DNA of 64,000 bases from Methanobacterium_C sp963845285. Lineage in GTDB: Archaea; Methanobacteriota; Methanobacteria; Methanobacteriales; Methanobacteriaceae. The stretch covers positions 1-64,000 of the forward strand of contig CAWJRO010000009.1 in NCBI GenBank assembly GCA_963845285.1, written 5' to 3'. Positions 1 to 9,853 of the stretch are shown in pieces. Under the pieces are notes generated by a model that saw only the letters and a list, made by a program, of their open reading frames with translations, did not search any database and was not told the DNA's origin. A program made the translations under genes and the position numbers. Position 1 is the first letter of the stretch, and every line of letters starts with the position of its first letter.

Positions 1-1355
1 TACCAGCACCTGCTTGTACCACGTTTCCAGAGTATCCTGTTGCAAAGAAGAATACAGAAAGAAGGAGACTATCCATTTGCAGTACCTAAAGCCAGTCCAT
101 CAAAACTCTTGCGTGGTAACTGTTATACTCGATGCAGGCATCCTTCGGATCAGCGAGGGAAGTGCCCCCATGATGTCCAGATTATTAGGCCCCAAATATG
201 GAACGGACAAATACCGGATCAAAGGTTATAAGTAACAGAATAAAGTTGGTTTTTGGTGAATGCATAGCCAAGTACAACGTATGCCATGCCCATAAAACCG
301 CAACTCCAATCATGGCATAATTTCCCACAATCCATGCATTTTTTTTGAGTTTCAACTTGTCAATACTAGTCCTCCGCTTACAGGTGAAGGTCATCATCAT
401 GGCCAGGGGCATCACAAGAGCAACAAGTCCAACATTTGCTGGAGAAACTTCATAACGCCCTCGAAGTAAAGGGCTGAATAAGTACCAAGATGAAAGTAGA
501 GGTGAAGTAGAGGAGGAGACTGATATTTGGTAGGTGAGAACCAAAATTTTGAAGATGGAAATATCAAGAACAAAATGGTAGTTTTCCAACTTGGCTTCAC
601 GTAATATGAAGGCTAAAAATGTCAATGCACAGACAGCAGAGTAAAATGCAACCAGACAACTCAACAGGTGCATTGGAAATTTCATTTAAAACCATGAAGA
701 AGGTTGTAATGGAAATAATAAAGAGTATAGCACCGGGATACCATATTTTGCTTTGTTTTCATACTCTTCTATTTTCAAGTATTTGAATGCGGGTATGAGA
801 AGGGCGATGCCAATGGGTAGGTTCACAAAGAGATGTAGGCCCATCCCATGGTGTCGATTATGAGACCCCCAATTGTTGGTCCCATTAACATTCCAAAGCC
901 TATTATGGCGGTAATATTCTCATAACCCTTCCTTCTCTTTCATAGATGGGAAAATTTGCATGAGAATTGCCAGGTCTATGCTTAAAACCTGCACCTCCCA
1001 GAGCTTGCACAATTCTGAAATATTCATGAGTTCTGTTAGAGATGTTGAAAGTCCGCAGGCAAGGGAACTTATTGTAAACACAGAAAAGCCAATGTGAGCT
1101 GGTATTTTCCAATAATAATCCGAAACAGCTTCGGCAAATATTAAAGGTGTTACAGTGGCTGGACCCACAACCGTGATTACCAATGGCGGAAAGTCCAACA
1201 GGAACGTTGTAGAAACTGGTGATGGTTGGAGAGAACACATTTACTATGTTTGTGTTGAGAACAGCCATGAACATGGCAGTTAGAACGATTATTAATATTT
1301 TGAAACGATTATTGAATGATTGTTTTGCAATGTCACTTCTAAAAGTATCTACCAT
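1..1355 (-). pseudogene. Decayed MFS drug exporter (14-TM EmrB/QacA-like)
   Basis: Fragments in several minus-strand frames together resemble a multidrug major facilitator transporter. The N-terminal piece starts near 1355 (MVDTFRSDIAKQSF) and runs into the first membrane helix (IVLTAMFMAVLNTNIVNV). A later frame keeps VQALGGAG-like and membrane-segment text around 920-1240, and a third frame (185-685) keeps hydrophobic helices such as VSPANVGLVALVMPLAMMM. No single frame covers the protein, so several frameshifts separate the pieces. The 3' end lies outside the window. It lies directly downstream of a broken MarR-type regulator on the same strand, the usual regulator-exporter arrangement. 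The family call rests on the N-terminal helix and overall hydrophobicity. The exact subfamily is uncertain. Confidence 0.7.
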
Positions 1356-1395
1356 TTTCTGCCTCTTAATTTAATTAACACTTGAATCGATTTTT

Positions 1396-1864
1396 TAATG
1401 TTTGTTAATATCATCTGATAACTCATGAAGTATCTCTTTAAAACATTCTACCAGACAATCCAGGGATTTCTATCCATTTTCTCCAGTGCACTGTAAAAGA
1501 AGTTGTCTCTGGATTCGGTTTATATTTTTACAGAGTTTTTGGCCTTTAATCTTGCGAGTTTAACTCGCTATCTGTGCCACCTTAGATCCTTGATTTTATC
1601 CACAAAACCCTTCTTTTCAGGCCTTTTTATTCTCTCTGATAACGTACTCGGTGCGTTACCAAGTTCGGTTGCGCATCTCTGATACGGTGGGTGATGAATC
1701 ATTATTAAGCCCATTAATTCTATATTGTCAAAAGCTCTATCAGTAAATGGAGGAACTGTTCATGTTAGATGAGGAATGTATTCGGGCAGTTTTATGATGT
1801 TTTAAATGTATTGTCTTGTTTAAGATTTGACATATTCAACAGCTTCTTCTATCTGTTTATTCAT
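1396..1864 (-). pseudogene. Decayed MarR-type winged-helix regulator
   Basis: Reading the minus strand from ATG at 1864 gives MNKQIEEAVEYVKS and then a stop. A second frame (about 1570-1740) gives a good winged-helix core: IELMGLIMIHH, then CATELGNAPSTLSERIKR (recognition helix) and EKKGFVDKIKD (wing). A third frame near 1400-1470 gives LDCLVECFKEILHELSDD, which resembles the C-terminal dimerisation helix of MarR proteins. Stops and frameshifts separate the three parts, so the gene is dead. It would have been the first gene of an operon with the MFS exporter remnant downstream. An operator-like repeat survives just upstream of its start. Confidence 0.65.
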
Positions 1865-1883
1865 GCATCACAACACGAATTTT

Positions 1884-1910
1884 ATATCGTTATACGATTA
1901 TATCGTTATA
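1884..1910 (-). promoter_or_regulatory. Operator-like repeats upstream of the MarR remnant
   Basis: ATATCGTTATA occurs twice as a direct repeat (1884-1894 and 1900-1910, 16-bp spacing). The interval also contains the inverted repeat ATCGT-N3-ACGAT at 1886-1898. The site lies about 20 bp upstream of the start of the MarR-type remnant and overlaps TATA-like sequence. This is what a self-regulating winged-helix repressor site would look like. Its binding role is inference from position and symmetry. Confidence 0.5.
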
Positions 1911-2203
1911 AGATATAAATTTATGCATGTTTTATCATCCAATTTTTGGAAATTCGTTGGTATAACCTGTTTAAAAAAGATTAATTTTATTTAATAGCCA
2001 GACATTAAATAACTAGACATAGATCTCACAGTAAAAACTATAAAAATCTCAAGAGAAATTATAAAAAAACATATATTTTAACCTTATGATTTTACTTTTC
2101 CAAATCAAATATGCTAAAATCACTATTATTTTATAAATTCTACTATTTTATAATGTATACAGAAAAAATATATTGAAGTTTGAATAGTTATCAGGCTCCA
2201 AAG

Positions 2204-2557
2204 TTATGATTCCATGCAAGTGGATGTGCTTTCATAATTCAGCAATGTTTCCATTTTTGTAACCAGTTCTACAGTTAAATTTCCATTGCCATTATTTTGT
2301 GAAAAAAAATGGAAATATCGTGAGTTTGTCCTAAATTAGCAACGTAGCATTTCCATTTCCATTTATATTTTGAGTTCCATTACTATCTGGAAAGGGTACC
2401 ATTCCATGAATTATTAGAAATAACTTGCAGCTACGTAAAGTCAATAGTTTCTATTAGATGTATTAGATGTATTGTTGTTGTAACTGGTACATCCAGAAAG
2501 AGTAAGCAACCACCATGACCATAATACCAATCAGAAACAAATTGCAATTTTTTTCAT
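2204..2557 (-). pseudogene. Remnant of a small secreted or membrane-anchored protein
   Basis: On the minus strand a GAGGG ribosome binding site precedes ATG at 2557, giving MKKIAICF and then a stop. The next frame continues with a membrane segment (IGIMVMVVAYSFWMY) followed by QLQQQYI. Further downstream, short open pieces are rich in N and G (NGTQNINGNGNATLLI; NNGNGNLTVELVTKMETLL) and end at a stop near 2204. One N-terminal hydrophobic anchor followed by an Asn/Gly-rich tail fits a small secreted protein broken by frameshifts. I do not recognise the family. From 2558 to 2848 I see only AT-rich sequence. Confidence 0.4.
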
Positions 2558-2848
2558 TTCATTACCCTCATTTTTCGGTAAAGTTTAATTATTAAAAAAA
2601 ATTATATGCTTCATATTATTATATTTTCTTTGTATGATAAATTTTTATAATAAAAATTTTTAAGTTCTGGTAGATTATGGAGATTATGTAATGAGATTAT
2701 GTAAAAAAAGGGTAGATTAAGATTAGATTTGGGTGCAATTTAGGTATATAATGTTTAGATTAAAATTTATATTTGGGTGTAAATCAGGCATAGTTACTTA
2801 TTGTTTATTCGTTATAAATCACATCAAGACGTTAGAATAAATTAATTA

Positions 2849-3355
2849 TTGAAAAACATCCCTTTGAAGCAACAAAAAATGGAGAAATTAGCAGTATTCA
2901 AGGATTACATCTCACTTATAAAGAAAAATTGCATGTTAAAAAATGTTGGTTTATCTGTAGATGGGCCTAACATGCTCCGAAAAGAATTTAACTCTAACTT
3001 CATGAGAAAAATAATAGAGAGAGCAATATGGCAAATACAAAAGTTGCAAAGTTTTCCTGAATCAATATGCTTCAAATAAGCTTATAGAATCAGTATCTAA
3101 TGAGGGATTCTGCCGACGATTGTGGCTGGGAAACGGATACGTCCATATGGCAATAGAAGCTTTTGACTCATTCACAACCCTAATGTTGAATAATGGCCCT
3201 TATGACGCGATAATACTGAATTTTTCCCATTGGTAAGCATTGCCAAGGAGCACGGAAAAAAAACCATTGTGATTGGAGCAGAACCATTTAGCGTAGCTTT
3301 GAAAAATTCTGCAGACAGCACTATAATTCTCAGGACACATCAGCCACCTTGTATT
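2849..3355 (+). pseudogene. Broken NYN-domain protein (TIGR00288-like)
   Basis: The first piece (TTG at 2849, or ATG at 2879) contains FKDYISLIKK and then NVGLSVDGPNMLRKEFN. The latter matches the first strand and acidic motif of archaeal TIGR00288-type NYN proteins (putative PIN-like nucleases). Later frames keep YVHMAIEAF (about 3140-3170) and SIAKEHGKKTIVIGAEPFSVALKNSAD (3230-3330), in the expected family order. At least two frameshifts and internal losses separate them, including the stretch that normally carries the second acidic motif (a D-x-D-F-like sequence). Function is therefore presumably lost. The family assignment is from memory of conserved motifs. Confidence 0.65.
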
Positions 3356-3539
3356 ATGCAGAACTTAAACAGCCTTTTTAATCCTTTTTTTTACACTTTT
3401 AGTTTTGAAACTATTTTTTTGCTTTTCTTAAAAAAACCTCTAAATTTAAATTCCAATCAATCATTGAGTTTAGCATTAACAACAATTAATAGCAATGGAA
3501 AACTTAGGTAAACGTGGAAAGGTTGTGCTTATGGAAAAA

Positions 3540-3955
3540 CGAAGGAAAGGATTGAAGAGATGAAAGTAGCTTATGTACCTTATACAGGTAGTTATGAGGA
3601 TCGAGAGTATATGCAGGGAGTAATGGCAGTTGGTAATGGAAAAAGGCCTTGAAATGACAGGTACTGTCTATGGAACTTACTTCAACAGCCCTGAAGATGT
3701 AGCGAGGGGACAACTCCAATATGAAGAAGGGTTTCTCAATGGTGATGCCCAGCAGGAGGGAACTAGGAGTTAACCTAGGAATAGACATATGGTTCTGCAG
3801 CAATGCACAAGGGACCTTACAATCAATATAGGGCCGGATACGTTTCACGGGGTATTGTTGAGTATGCAGTGTTAAAAATGGCGGACCAATTGAAGGACCT
3901 GTCACTGAAGTTTATCAACGATCCAAGTACGGTTTCAGCGAACCCACTGAATAGA
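3540..3955 (+). pseudogene. Broken GyrI-like (AraC effector-binding domain) protein, copy 1
   Basis: Three plus-strand frames carry parts of a GyrI-like small-molecule binding domain. They read ERIEEMKVAYVPYTGSYED (3550-3605), then MEKGLEMTGTVYGTYFNSPEDV (about 3635-3700), then a C-terminal piece GPIEGPVTEVYQ (3880-3920). The motif order matches the better preserved copy at 4607-5075 (QVAYIFHVG, GPPYGIYYSVP, HKGPYHEVG, VETYINSP). At least three frame changes separate the pieces. It is a diverged and decayed paralogue of its neighbour, so it probably arose by local duplication or shared transfer. Confidence 0.55.
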
Positions 3956-4606
3956 GGTCGACTTGTTATTAAAATGAGTTAGAAATTTCGATTGTATGTT
4001 TTATTAAATTAACCTTTTATTTTTTAATGTTTCATTTAAAAGATTTGCTTATCCTTTTTATATATCTACAGATTTCTAGTCAAATTATCTATGCTCTTTC
4101 TAATTAATAAATGATTTCTAGAAACTAGGGTGATCTAAAAAAGAATGAGAAGGCGGGAGACAGAATTTGATGCTAATCTGATTCATTTTACTTTTTTTTC
4201 AATTCTCGTTGTATATTATGACTCTTTAATGTGAAATGGATAATGGATAATATAAAAACTCTTGGATGAACTGTAACCACTGATACTTTATTTCCAGAGA
4301 TTTTTTCGAGATTTTCTGTGAAATCAATTCAAATCCAGATTATCTCCATAGATTTACCATAGTTCAAGCTTTTTTGATACAGATGGTTTTTGTTATGAGG
4401 TTTAAAATCATTGAGAACTAGATTACTAACTTTTAATCGTAAATTAACTCATGAATTTCGATGTTTCATTATCAAGCACTATTTTTAGTATTAAACAAAT
4501 TTATTATGTGTCAGTTTAAAAATTAATTAAAAAATTAATTATAATTAAATAACCAAAATTAATACCATAAGACCTAAAACAATTTTTTTTATTTAGGAGG
4601 TTAACC
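3956..4606 (+). other. Gene-free AT-rich stretch
   Basis: About 650 bases of very AT-rich sequence between the two GyrI-like remnants. I see no open frame with recognisable protein motifs on either strand and no clear hairpin. The last bases hold the GGAGGT ribosome binding site of the second GyrI-like gene. The rest may be further eroded coding sequence. Confidence 0.5.
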
Positions 4607-5075
4607 ATGGAAATCGAGCTTAAAAATGTTGAAGAAAAGCAGGTTGCCTACATTTTCCATGTAGGGTCTATTGAAGAGCTGGGTGATTTGATGGGTGAAG
4701 TTGTGGGATGGGTAATGTCCAAGGGCCTTCAAATTACAGGACCACCCTATGGAATATATTATTCTGTTCCATCAGAGACCCCTCCAGAACAAATGAAATA
4801 TGAGGTAGGAATACCCTTTGCAGGTGAAGTAGAGGCAAAAGGTAAGGTGAAGGTAAAAAAAATCCCATATTTAAATGGTTCTATCAGCAGTACATAAGGG
4901 ACCTTACCATGAGGTAGGACCAACGTACGCGGCTTTGATGGACCATGTTATAAAGAAAGGCTATGATATGGTTGGTGCACCAGTAGAAACATACATTAAT
5001 AGCCCAATGGAAGTCCCTGAAAGCGAACTTATGACGGAAATACATTTTCCTGTGGTTAAAAAGGAGAGTTGTTAA
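4607..5075 (+). pseudogene. GyrI-like domain protein, copy 2, with one frameshift
   Basis: An AGGAGG site precedes ATG at 4607. The first frame gives 96 residues (MEIELKNVEEKQVAYIFHVG, then GPPYGIYYSVPSETPPEQM). From 4875 the next frame continues the same domain (MVLSAVHKGPYHEVGPTYAALMDHV, then VETYINSPMEVPESELMTEIHFPV). Joined, the two parts make about 155 residues, the usual length of a stand-alone GyrI-like domain that binds small ligands. The join lies at 4870-4875; in the second frame a TAA immediately precedes ATG 4875, so the change must be within a few bases. Only one lesion is needed, so this could be a recent mutation or a sequence error. Confidence 0.65.
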
Positions 5076-5409
5076 TAGTAAATGATAAAGAATAATCTGT
5101 ATTTAACCTATAAAAAGTGGGAACAAGATAATTGGACTTTTAAATATGGTTAACCATCAAATAAAGACCTACAACAAAATTAGTCTGGAAAATCTCAGTT
5201 CAATAGATTTGCAGTTGGGTATACTACTTTAAGGTCAATGCTGGCAATTAAGATAAACAAGGGTTAAAACCATTCATTTATTTGATGGTATTTATGGTTA
5301 TTTGCTGAAAAGTTCATTTAAGTTAAGGTTAAGTTGGAAGTCTCATTTTAAATCTAAATTTCACTCTCCCAACTGTTTTAGTGTGATTTCCATGGCCATT
5401 TTTGCATGT
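5076..5409 (+). other. Gene-free stretch
   Basis: Intergenic DNA between the convergent GyrI-like remnant and the TPR remnant. It contains the near-repeat CATCAAATAAA (about 5154) and TTTATTTGATGG (about 5276), an imperfect inverted pair, but no coding motif or clear promoter. Confidence 0.4.
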
Positions 5410-5857
5410 TCAAAGTCGGGATATATTTAGAGATTTTTCAAAACATTTAAATGCGTTATGTGGGGTTTTAAGTTCCAGAAAGGCAAGCCCCATGTTGTAC
5501 CATGTTTCATGATCTTCTGAATTTATTCTGAGAGCTTCTGCGTAGCATAACAACTCTTCTTGATGTTTTCCAATTTTTCCAAGGGCAATCCCCATGTTAT
5601 TCAATGCATGAGTATGATCAGGATTTATTTCAAGAACCTTATCGTAGCAAGCTATCGCTTCGTGAGTACTTTCCAAGGATTCCAAAATCAACTCCTTTAA
5701 TGTACCATTCATCTGCCTGTTCCTGGTTATTGGGTTTGTAATATTCTGGAGTTTCTGTATTATCTTTAAGTTTATCAATATTCTCCATATTTGCTTTAAA
5801 AAGCAATAGCTCATCATTTTCACTTTTTTTGAATCTATCAAATAGTCCCATTTTCAA
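5410..5857 (-). pseudogene. Frameshifted TPR protein
   Basis: The N-terminal frame starts at ATG 5851-5857 (MGLFDRFKKSENDELLLF) behind a GAGGTG-type site and reads ADEWYIKGVDFGILGKY before losing frame near 5670-5680. The other frame carries three tetratricopeptide repeats: HEAIACYDKVLEINPDHTHA, LNNMGIALGKIGKHQEELLCYAEALRINSEDHET and WYNMGLAFLELKTPHNAFKCFEKSLNI. Joining the frames gives a protein of about 145 residues. TPR repeats are protein-protein scaffolds, so no partner can be named. One insertion would explain the break. Confidence 0.7.
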
Positions 5858-6443
5858 ACACCTCTTTTTGGATTTACCTTATCTTCATGTAGTCGTGTGA
5901 ATTAAAATTTTAATAATATTTATATTAAAAGAAATAATACTATTTATAACTCACGACTAAAAAAATGAAATGTCAAAATGGAGATTTTTGCAGCTGTTTA
6001 TCTGATTTATGTTTAGTAAATAATTTTTTCAAAAATAGTAAAAGGAGTTAATTATATTATTTTAGGTTATTAGATGTAACTGCAGCATCTAAAAAATTAG
6101 AAAAAAAATAGGAGATCCCAGCATTATTGAGAGAGCTTTCACAACTTTTCCTAAAAATCATGAATAATTGTATATACGCTTCAAATTATCAACCTTCCGA
6201 AAAATCTTGAGGATGTTATATTTCTAACACCTTTATGTCAGGAAAGCGTTGGGTTTCTTACATTTCAAGTTCTTTCAAAAGAAGATATTTCTACTTCTGA
6301 AATTTATTATGCTTTATTTGCTACTTTTGGCTGGGCACTATTTATTTATAGTAAGAAGAGGTGCAAGAGCTTAGGTATTTAAAGATTAAATAGGATAATA
6401 TTTAGAAGATAAAGTTTTTTTACTTCGCTTTTTTAGCATCATC
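5858..6443 (+). other. Gene-poor stretch with a possible coding remnant (6164-6382)
   Basis: Most of this interval is AT-rich and featureless. From 6164 to the stop at 6380-6382 the plus strand is open for 72 codons without an ATG. It encodes LPKNLEDVIFLTPLCQ, then VLSKEDISTSEIYYALFATFG and WALFIYSKKRCKS. The text looks protein-like, with one hydrophobic segment and a basic tail, but I do not recognise it. It may be the end of another eroded gene. Confidence 0.3.
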
Positions 6444-6966
6444 ATGATATTTGATTTAAATTTAATAAGGTACATCCTTATTGTTCATAATGATGAATTG
6501 GATTATGATGAGACATTATCTCTCCAAAATACACCAAAAGGGGTTTTTCAAGCAGGTAAATATGTAGTTGGTCCGATGGGCATTATTTCTGCATGTTGTG
6601 TAGATATTTTCCCCCTAGTCTGAAGGCACCGTTATACCATTGTTCTGATCCTGGTTGCAGGGCTTTACATTTAGTTGATTGTCCTCTGGAACTAATAATA
6701 TACAAAAGACAATTAATGCAATTGAAATTAAAAATAAAGAAGATTTAGGCCTTATTTCAAATTGGAATGGTTATTATGGAAAGATTTTATATGATGAAAT
6801 ATTTTATGATGAAAAAAATACTATCCAATTTCCTTATCTATTATTTGATGCATTCAGTGAAAATGAAATAAAAAATCTTTTAAGAAAAATAATTGAAGAT
6901 TATTCGGAGAAAGATTTAAAGTTCCAGAAGGGAAAAAGAAGTTATTTAATGGATTTGGAGAGATGA
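6444..6966 (+). pseudogene. N-terminal part of a large unknown protein, split by frameshifts
   Basis: Three successive plus-strand frames read like one protein. ATG 6444 gives MIFDLNLIRYILIVHNDELD and later GKYVVGPMGIISACCVDIF, stopping at 6621-6623. The next frame (6620 on) gives APLYHCSDPGCRALHLVDCP, a Cys/His-rich stretch. The third frame (from 6679) gives NNIQKTINAIEIKNKEDLG and runs to QKGKRSYLMDLER at 6966, where the next frame (6963-8414) takes over. Each step moves the frame in the same direction, as expected for a one-base deletion. One step lies at a C5 run near 6611-6615. I infer one ancestral gene of about 650 codons. The family is not recognised. Confidence 0.5.
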
Positions 6967-8414
6967 TTGTCAATAAACTGGGAAAAGCAGAGTGTTACCA
7001 ATTCATATTGTTAATGTCTGATGAAATAATTATGGAATCTTGTGAAATCTTAATTGATGAAGATATAATAAAAATACCTCCAACTGAAATTAGGATAAGT
7101 TCTCGTGCGCCGAATTATGGGTCTTGTTATGGGGTTATTTGGCAATGTTCAAAGTTAGGGTTGCGTTCAATTGCAAGGCCGCCTTTAAATATATCTATGG
7201 GTAGATTAAAATCATTAACTAAAAATATTTATAAAAACAAGATGGAGGAGTTAAGATGGGTATTAAGACATTCCCAAGGTGAAGATATTTACAGTAAATT
7301 AAATAATTTCATTTATAATGAAAATCCACATGATTTAATCCGTAATTTAGTATTTTCAAGTCCTAGTAACCTAAAAAAAACATTTGAAATTCTTAAGTAC
7401 GGTAATTTTGTTTTACCTACGTCACTTGAAAATGAAAATTACCTTATTGATAAAATACTTTGGAAATTAGGTTTTAATAATAATCTTTTCCCGGAATATC
7501 AAGAGTTATTCTGGAAAAGGTACGACTCATTTTTAGATGTTGTAAAAACATATGATCCTTTAACAGAAAAAGAGAAAGAACTTATTAGAAGTGCTGGTGT
7601 GAACTTTTTTGTTTCATTAGAAGAGATACTTGATTATAGTTTGTCTTTCATAACTTGGACCCTTTTGGAAGATCATTTTGAAAATACAAATTTCAAATTT
7701 AATTTTGATGATGCTCGAATTTTTATGGCCTATGAATTAAACAGTGTACTTGATGGAACGGATTTTGAATATGAACCTAATGGAAAAAATAATTTATATC
7801 CTTTAATCCAAGGTTTCAAATTTTTAGCTGGGTTCTGTAAAAAAATTATTGCTGATGAAAAGTCCTATAGAAAGAGATCAAATGATGAAATTCCAGGTTA
7901 TTATGGAAAAGCAAAAATACAAAACTTTCCATTTTTACATAAAAAATTTATTTTAGACTTAAAAGAGAATGAAATAAATGTTATAATCGGATTTTTGGAA
8001 AAGATAACGAAAAAATTGGAAAATAGTAAAATTGTGAGCATAAGAAATAGGATCGACCACAAAGATATAAAAACAAGAATATTTCCTAATAAAAAAGAGA
8101 TTATTGGTTCAGTTAATGAGTTGATAAAGATTATTGATGAAATGGAAGATTTTGGAGTTGTCCCATTAGTTTATATTTACAATAAAGAATTAAAGAATCA
8201 GTTTAATAGGCAAAAAGTTATTTTAAGTAATTATGAAGGAGAAAAACTTGAAATGAATGTAGAAAATCCGGTAGATACAAATTTTTATCATAAACCTTCG
8301 ATAATTATAAAAAAATTAAATATTGATTCCCAAAATGTTTCATTTAGGTTAGTCGAAACATCTGATTATTTTAATATGTGGAAAGATTTTCATAAAAAGA
8401 ATATCTGGATGTAG
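6963..8414 (+). CDS. Unknown 483-aa protein with HEPN-like RNx3H motif
   Basis: A long intact frame begins at ATG 6963, overlapping the preceding frame's stop (ATGA). I do not recognise the family. The start is rich in ILIDEDIIKIPPTEIRIS-type text, with RAPNYGSCYGVIWQCSKLG near residues 50-70. The middle is helical and charged. At residues 361-366 it reads RNRIDH within KIVSIRNRIDHKD, matching the R-(N)-x3-H active-site pattern of HEPN RNase domains, followed by a helix (IGSVNELIKIIDEM). The low-GC, Lys/Asn-rich composition differs from neighbouring housekeeping genes and suggests transfer. The natural start may lie far upstream, because the preceding frames look like its N-terminus. Function is unknown; RNase or defence activity is only a hypothesis. 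Confidence 0.6.
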   Translation: MIVNKLGKAECYQFILLMSDEIIMESCEILIDEDIIKIPPTEIRISSRAPNYGSCYGVIWQCSKLGLRSIARPPLNISMGRLKSLTKNIYKNKMEELRWVLRHSQGEDIYSKLNNFIYNENPHDLIRNLVFSSPSNLKKTFEILKYGNFVLPTSLENENYLIDKILWKLGFNNNLFPEYQELFWKRYDSFLDVVKTYDPLTEKEKELIRSAGVNFFVSLEEILDYSLSFITWTLLEDHFENTNFKFNFDDARIFMAYELNSVLDGTDFEYEPNGKNNLYPLIQGFKFLAGFCKKIIADEKSYRKRSNDEIPGYYGKAKIQNFPFLHKKFILDLKENEINVIIGFLEKITKKLENSKIVSIRNRIDHKDIKTRIFPNKKEIIGSVNELIKIIDEMEDFGVVPLVYIYNKELKNQFNRQKVILSNYEGEKLEMNVENPVDTNFYHKPSIIIKKLNIDSQNVSFRLVETSDYFNMWKDFHKKNIWM

Positions 8415-8419
8415 GAAAA

Positions 8420-9565
8420 TTAAATTAATTCTCCATACTCATCCACAATATCAACAAAAGAATCAGCAATGTAATCTTGTTGTTCTTCGGTGAATCCGTA
8501 AACACTGCATTTGAACCATTTTGTTTGACCGCGCTTTATACCCACAATATGCCTTTTTTTAAGTTCTTCGTAGAGGAAAAATCCTCGACGTGGATGTTTT
8601 TCAGCTATTTTATCAAAAACAGGGGTTTCAAACCGTACAAGGTCGTGTTCTTTTGGTTTTACACCAATCTGCTCGACGCCTTCAATTTTTTCCATTTTAT
8701 CAACGAATTGTCTTGTTTTTTGAACTTCCTCATCCCAGTGTTTCACACGTTCAGCCACAAATGGAAGTGAAGCCATTAAAGTTGCAACAGGTGCCCCACG
8801 GCTTGTGCATCCCAACATCTCAAGCTCCTTTACAGCGTGCATTCCTGATTTTCTAAGTACAATATCTGCCCACTCATCCTTCAAACCCAGTACCCCAATT
8901 GGACCTGAAGCTGCCATACTTTTGTGTCCGCTTCCAACCACAAAATCAGCATCCAAAGCCTTAGCATCAATAGGCATTCTACCCATGGAATATGCACAGT
9001 TTAAAAGTAGTGGAACGCCCGCGTTGTGGGCATATTTGGCAATTGCCTGAGCATCTGTGAAGTTCCCATAGTTTCCATCAACATGGGTTAAAAGTACAAG
9101 GCTGATGTCTTCACCATTGTCTGCAAGATCCTCGAGAACCTTCTTGTATCCTTCAGGATCTATACGATAGTTGGGATGTCCGCTGTTTGGAACTTCAACC
9201 ATGTTAAGGTCGCAGCGCTCTGCAGCAACGTGTGTTGTGTAGTGTGCGTTTCCATCGATGACTATGGTATCTCCAGGCTTACAAAGGGCATGCATCACTG
9301 CAAATTTACCTTCACGGGCACCATGAACTGTTCTTGCATGGTCTGTGTTTATGAACTGGGCCAGATCATCCAGAAATCCATGTATTTGGGGTTTTGATAT
9401 CTCATCAAGCCTGCCTGCGCAGTAGTCACATACGCTATAACCGTCTGAAAACTCATAAAGAGCTTTTCTAGCTTCGGTTGTAAGCACTCCGCCCCTTTGA
9501 AGTGGGTTCAGGTTAAGATTTTTCCTTTCAGTATTTCTTGTGAGTCCATAGTCATGACATTCCAT
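8420..9565 (-). CDS. pscS: Sep-tRNA:Cys-tRNA synthase (SepCysS)
   Basis: PLP-dependent enzyme that converts O-phosphoseryl-tRNA(Cys) to Cys-tRNA(Cys), the second step of the indirect cysteine route of methanogens. The 381-residue frame matches the family along its length: NLNPLQRGGVLTTEARKAL at the start, HGAREGKFAVM, and the PLP lysine at about residue 215 in GSGHKSMAASGPIG. Three cysteines known to matter in the family are present (about C46 and C49 in VCDYC, and C253 in LGCTSRG). I chose ATG at 9565 because AGGTGA lies five bases upstream; a GTG nine bases earlier is in frame but overlaps that site. It is monocistronic here. Its 3' end lies 5 bp from the end of the convergent unknown gene. 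Confidence 0.93.
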   Translation of the reverse strand: MECHDYGLTRNTERKNLNLNPLQRGGVLTTEARKALYEFSDGYSVCDYCAGRLDEISKPQIHGFLDDLAQFINTDHARTVHGAREGKFAVMHALCKPGDTIVIDGNAHYTTHVAAERCDLNMVEVPNSGHPNYRIDPEGYKKVLEDLADNGEDISLVLLTHVDGNYGNFTDAQAIAKYAHNAGVPLLLNCAYSMGRMPIDAKALDADFVVGSGHKSMAASGPIGVLGLKDEWADIVLRKSGMHAVKELEMLGCTSRGAPVATLMASLPFVAERVKHWDEEVQKTRQFVDKMEKIEGVEQIGVKPKEHDLVRFETPVFDKIAEKHPRRGFFLYEELKKRHIVGIKRGQTKWFKCSVYGFTEEQQDYIADSFVDIVDEYGELI

Positions 9566-9853
9566 ATGTTTCACCTGTAAGTTTTAAACATGTTAATTTG
9601 TGATAATCAGTTTTAAGCGTAATTAAAATTTCTTTAATTCCTCTTAATTATTTATTTGCAATATTTACACAGTTTGATCTAATTTATGACTTTAATTTAA
9701 TCTATTCTTTTTTTCTATTAAATCCTTACATATTTTTAACATCAGATTTGTGTGAAAATATTGACTAGATTATATTTAATTTAAAATTAGAAATAGTGCC
9801 AAAATAGGTCATAAATTACCATGAAATGAGTAATGAACTAGATTTATTGATTT

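Noticed and set aside
4860..4880. Programmed frameshift at the A8 run in GyrI-like copy 2
   Set aside because: A shift at the A-run would meet TAA just before the second frame's ATG, so slippage there cannot join the frames.
8477..9397. Plus-strand open frames opposite sepCysS
   Set aside because: They are shadows of a fully conserved gene on the minus strand.
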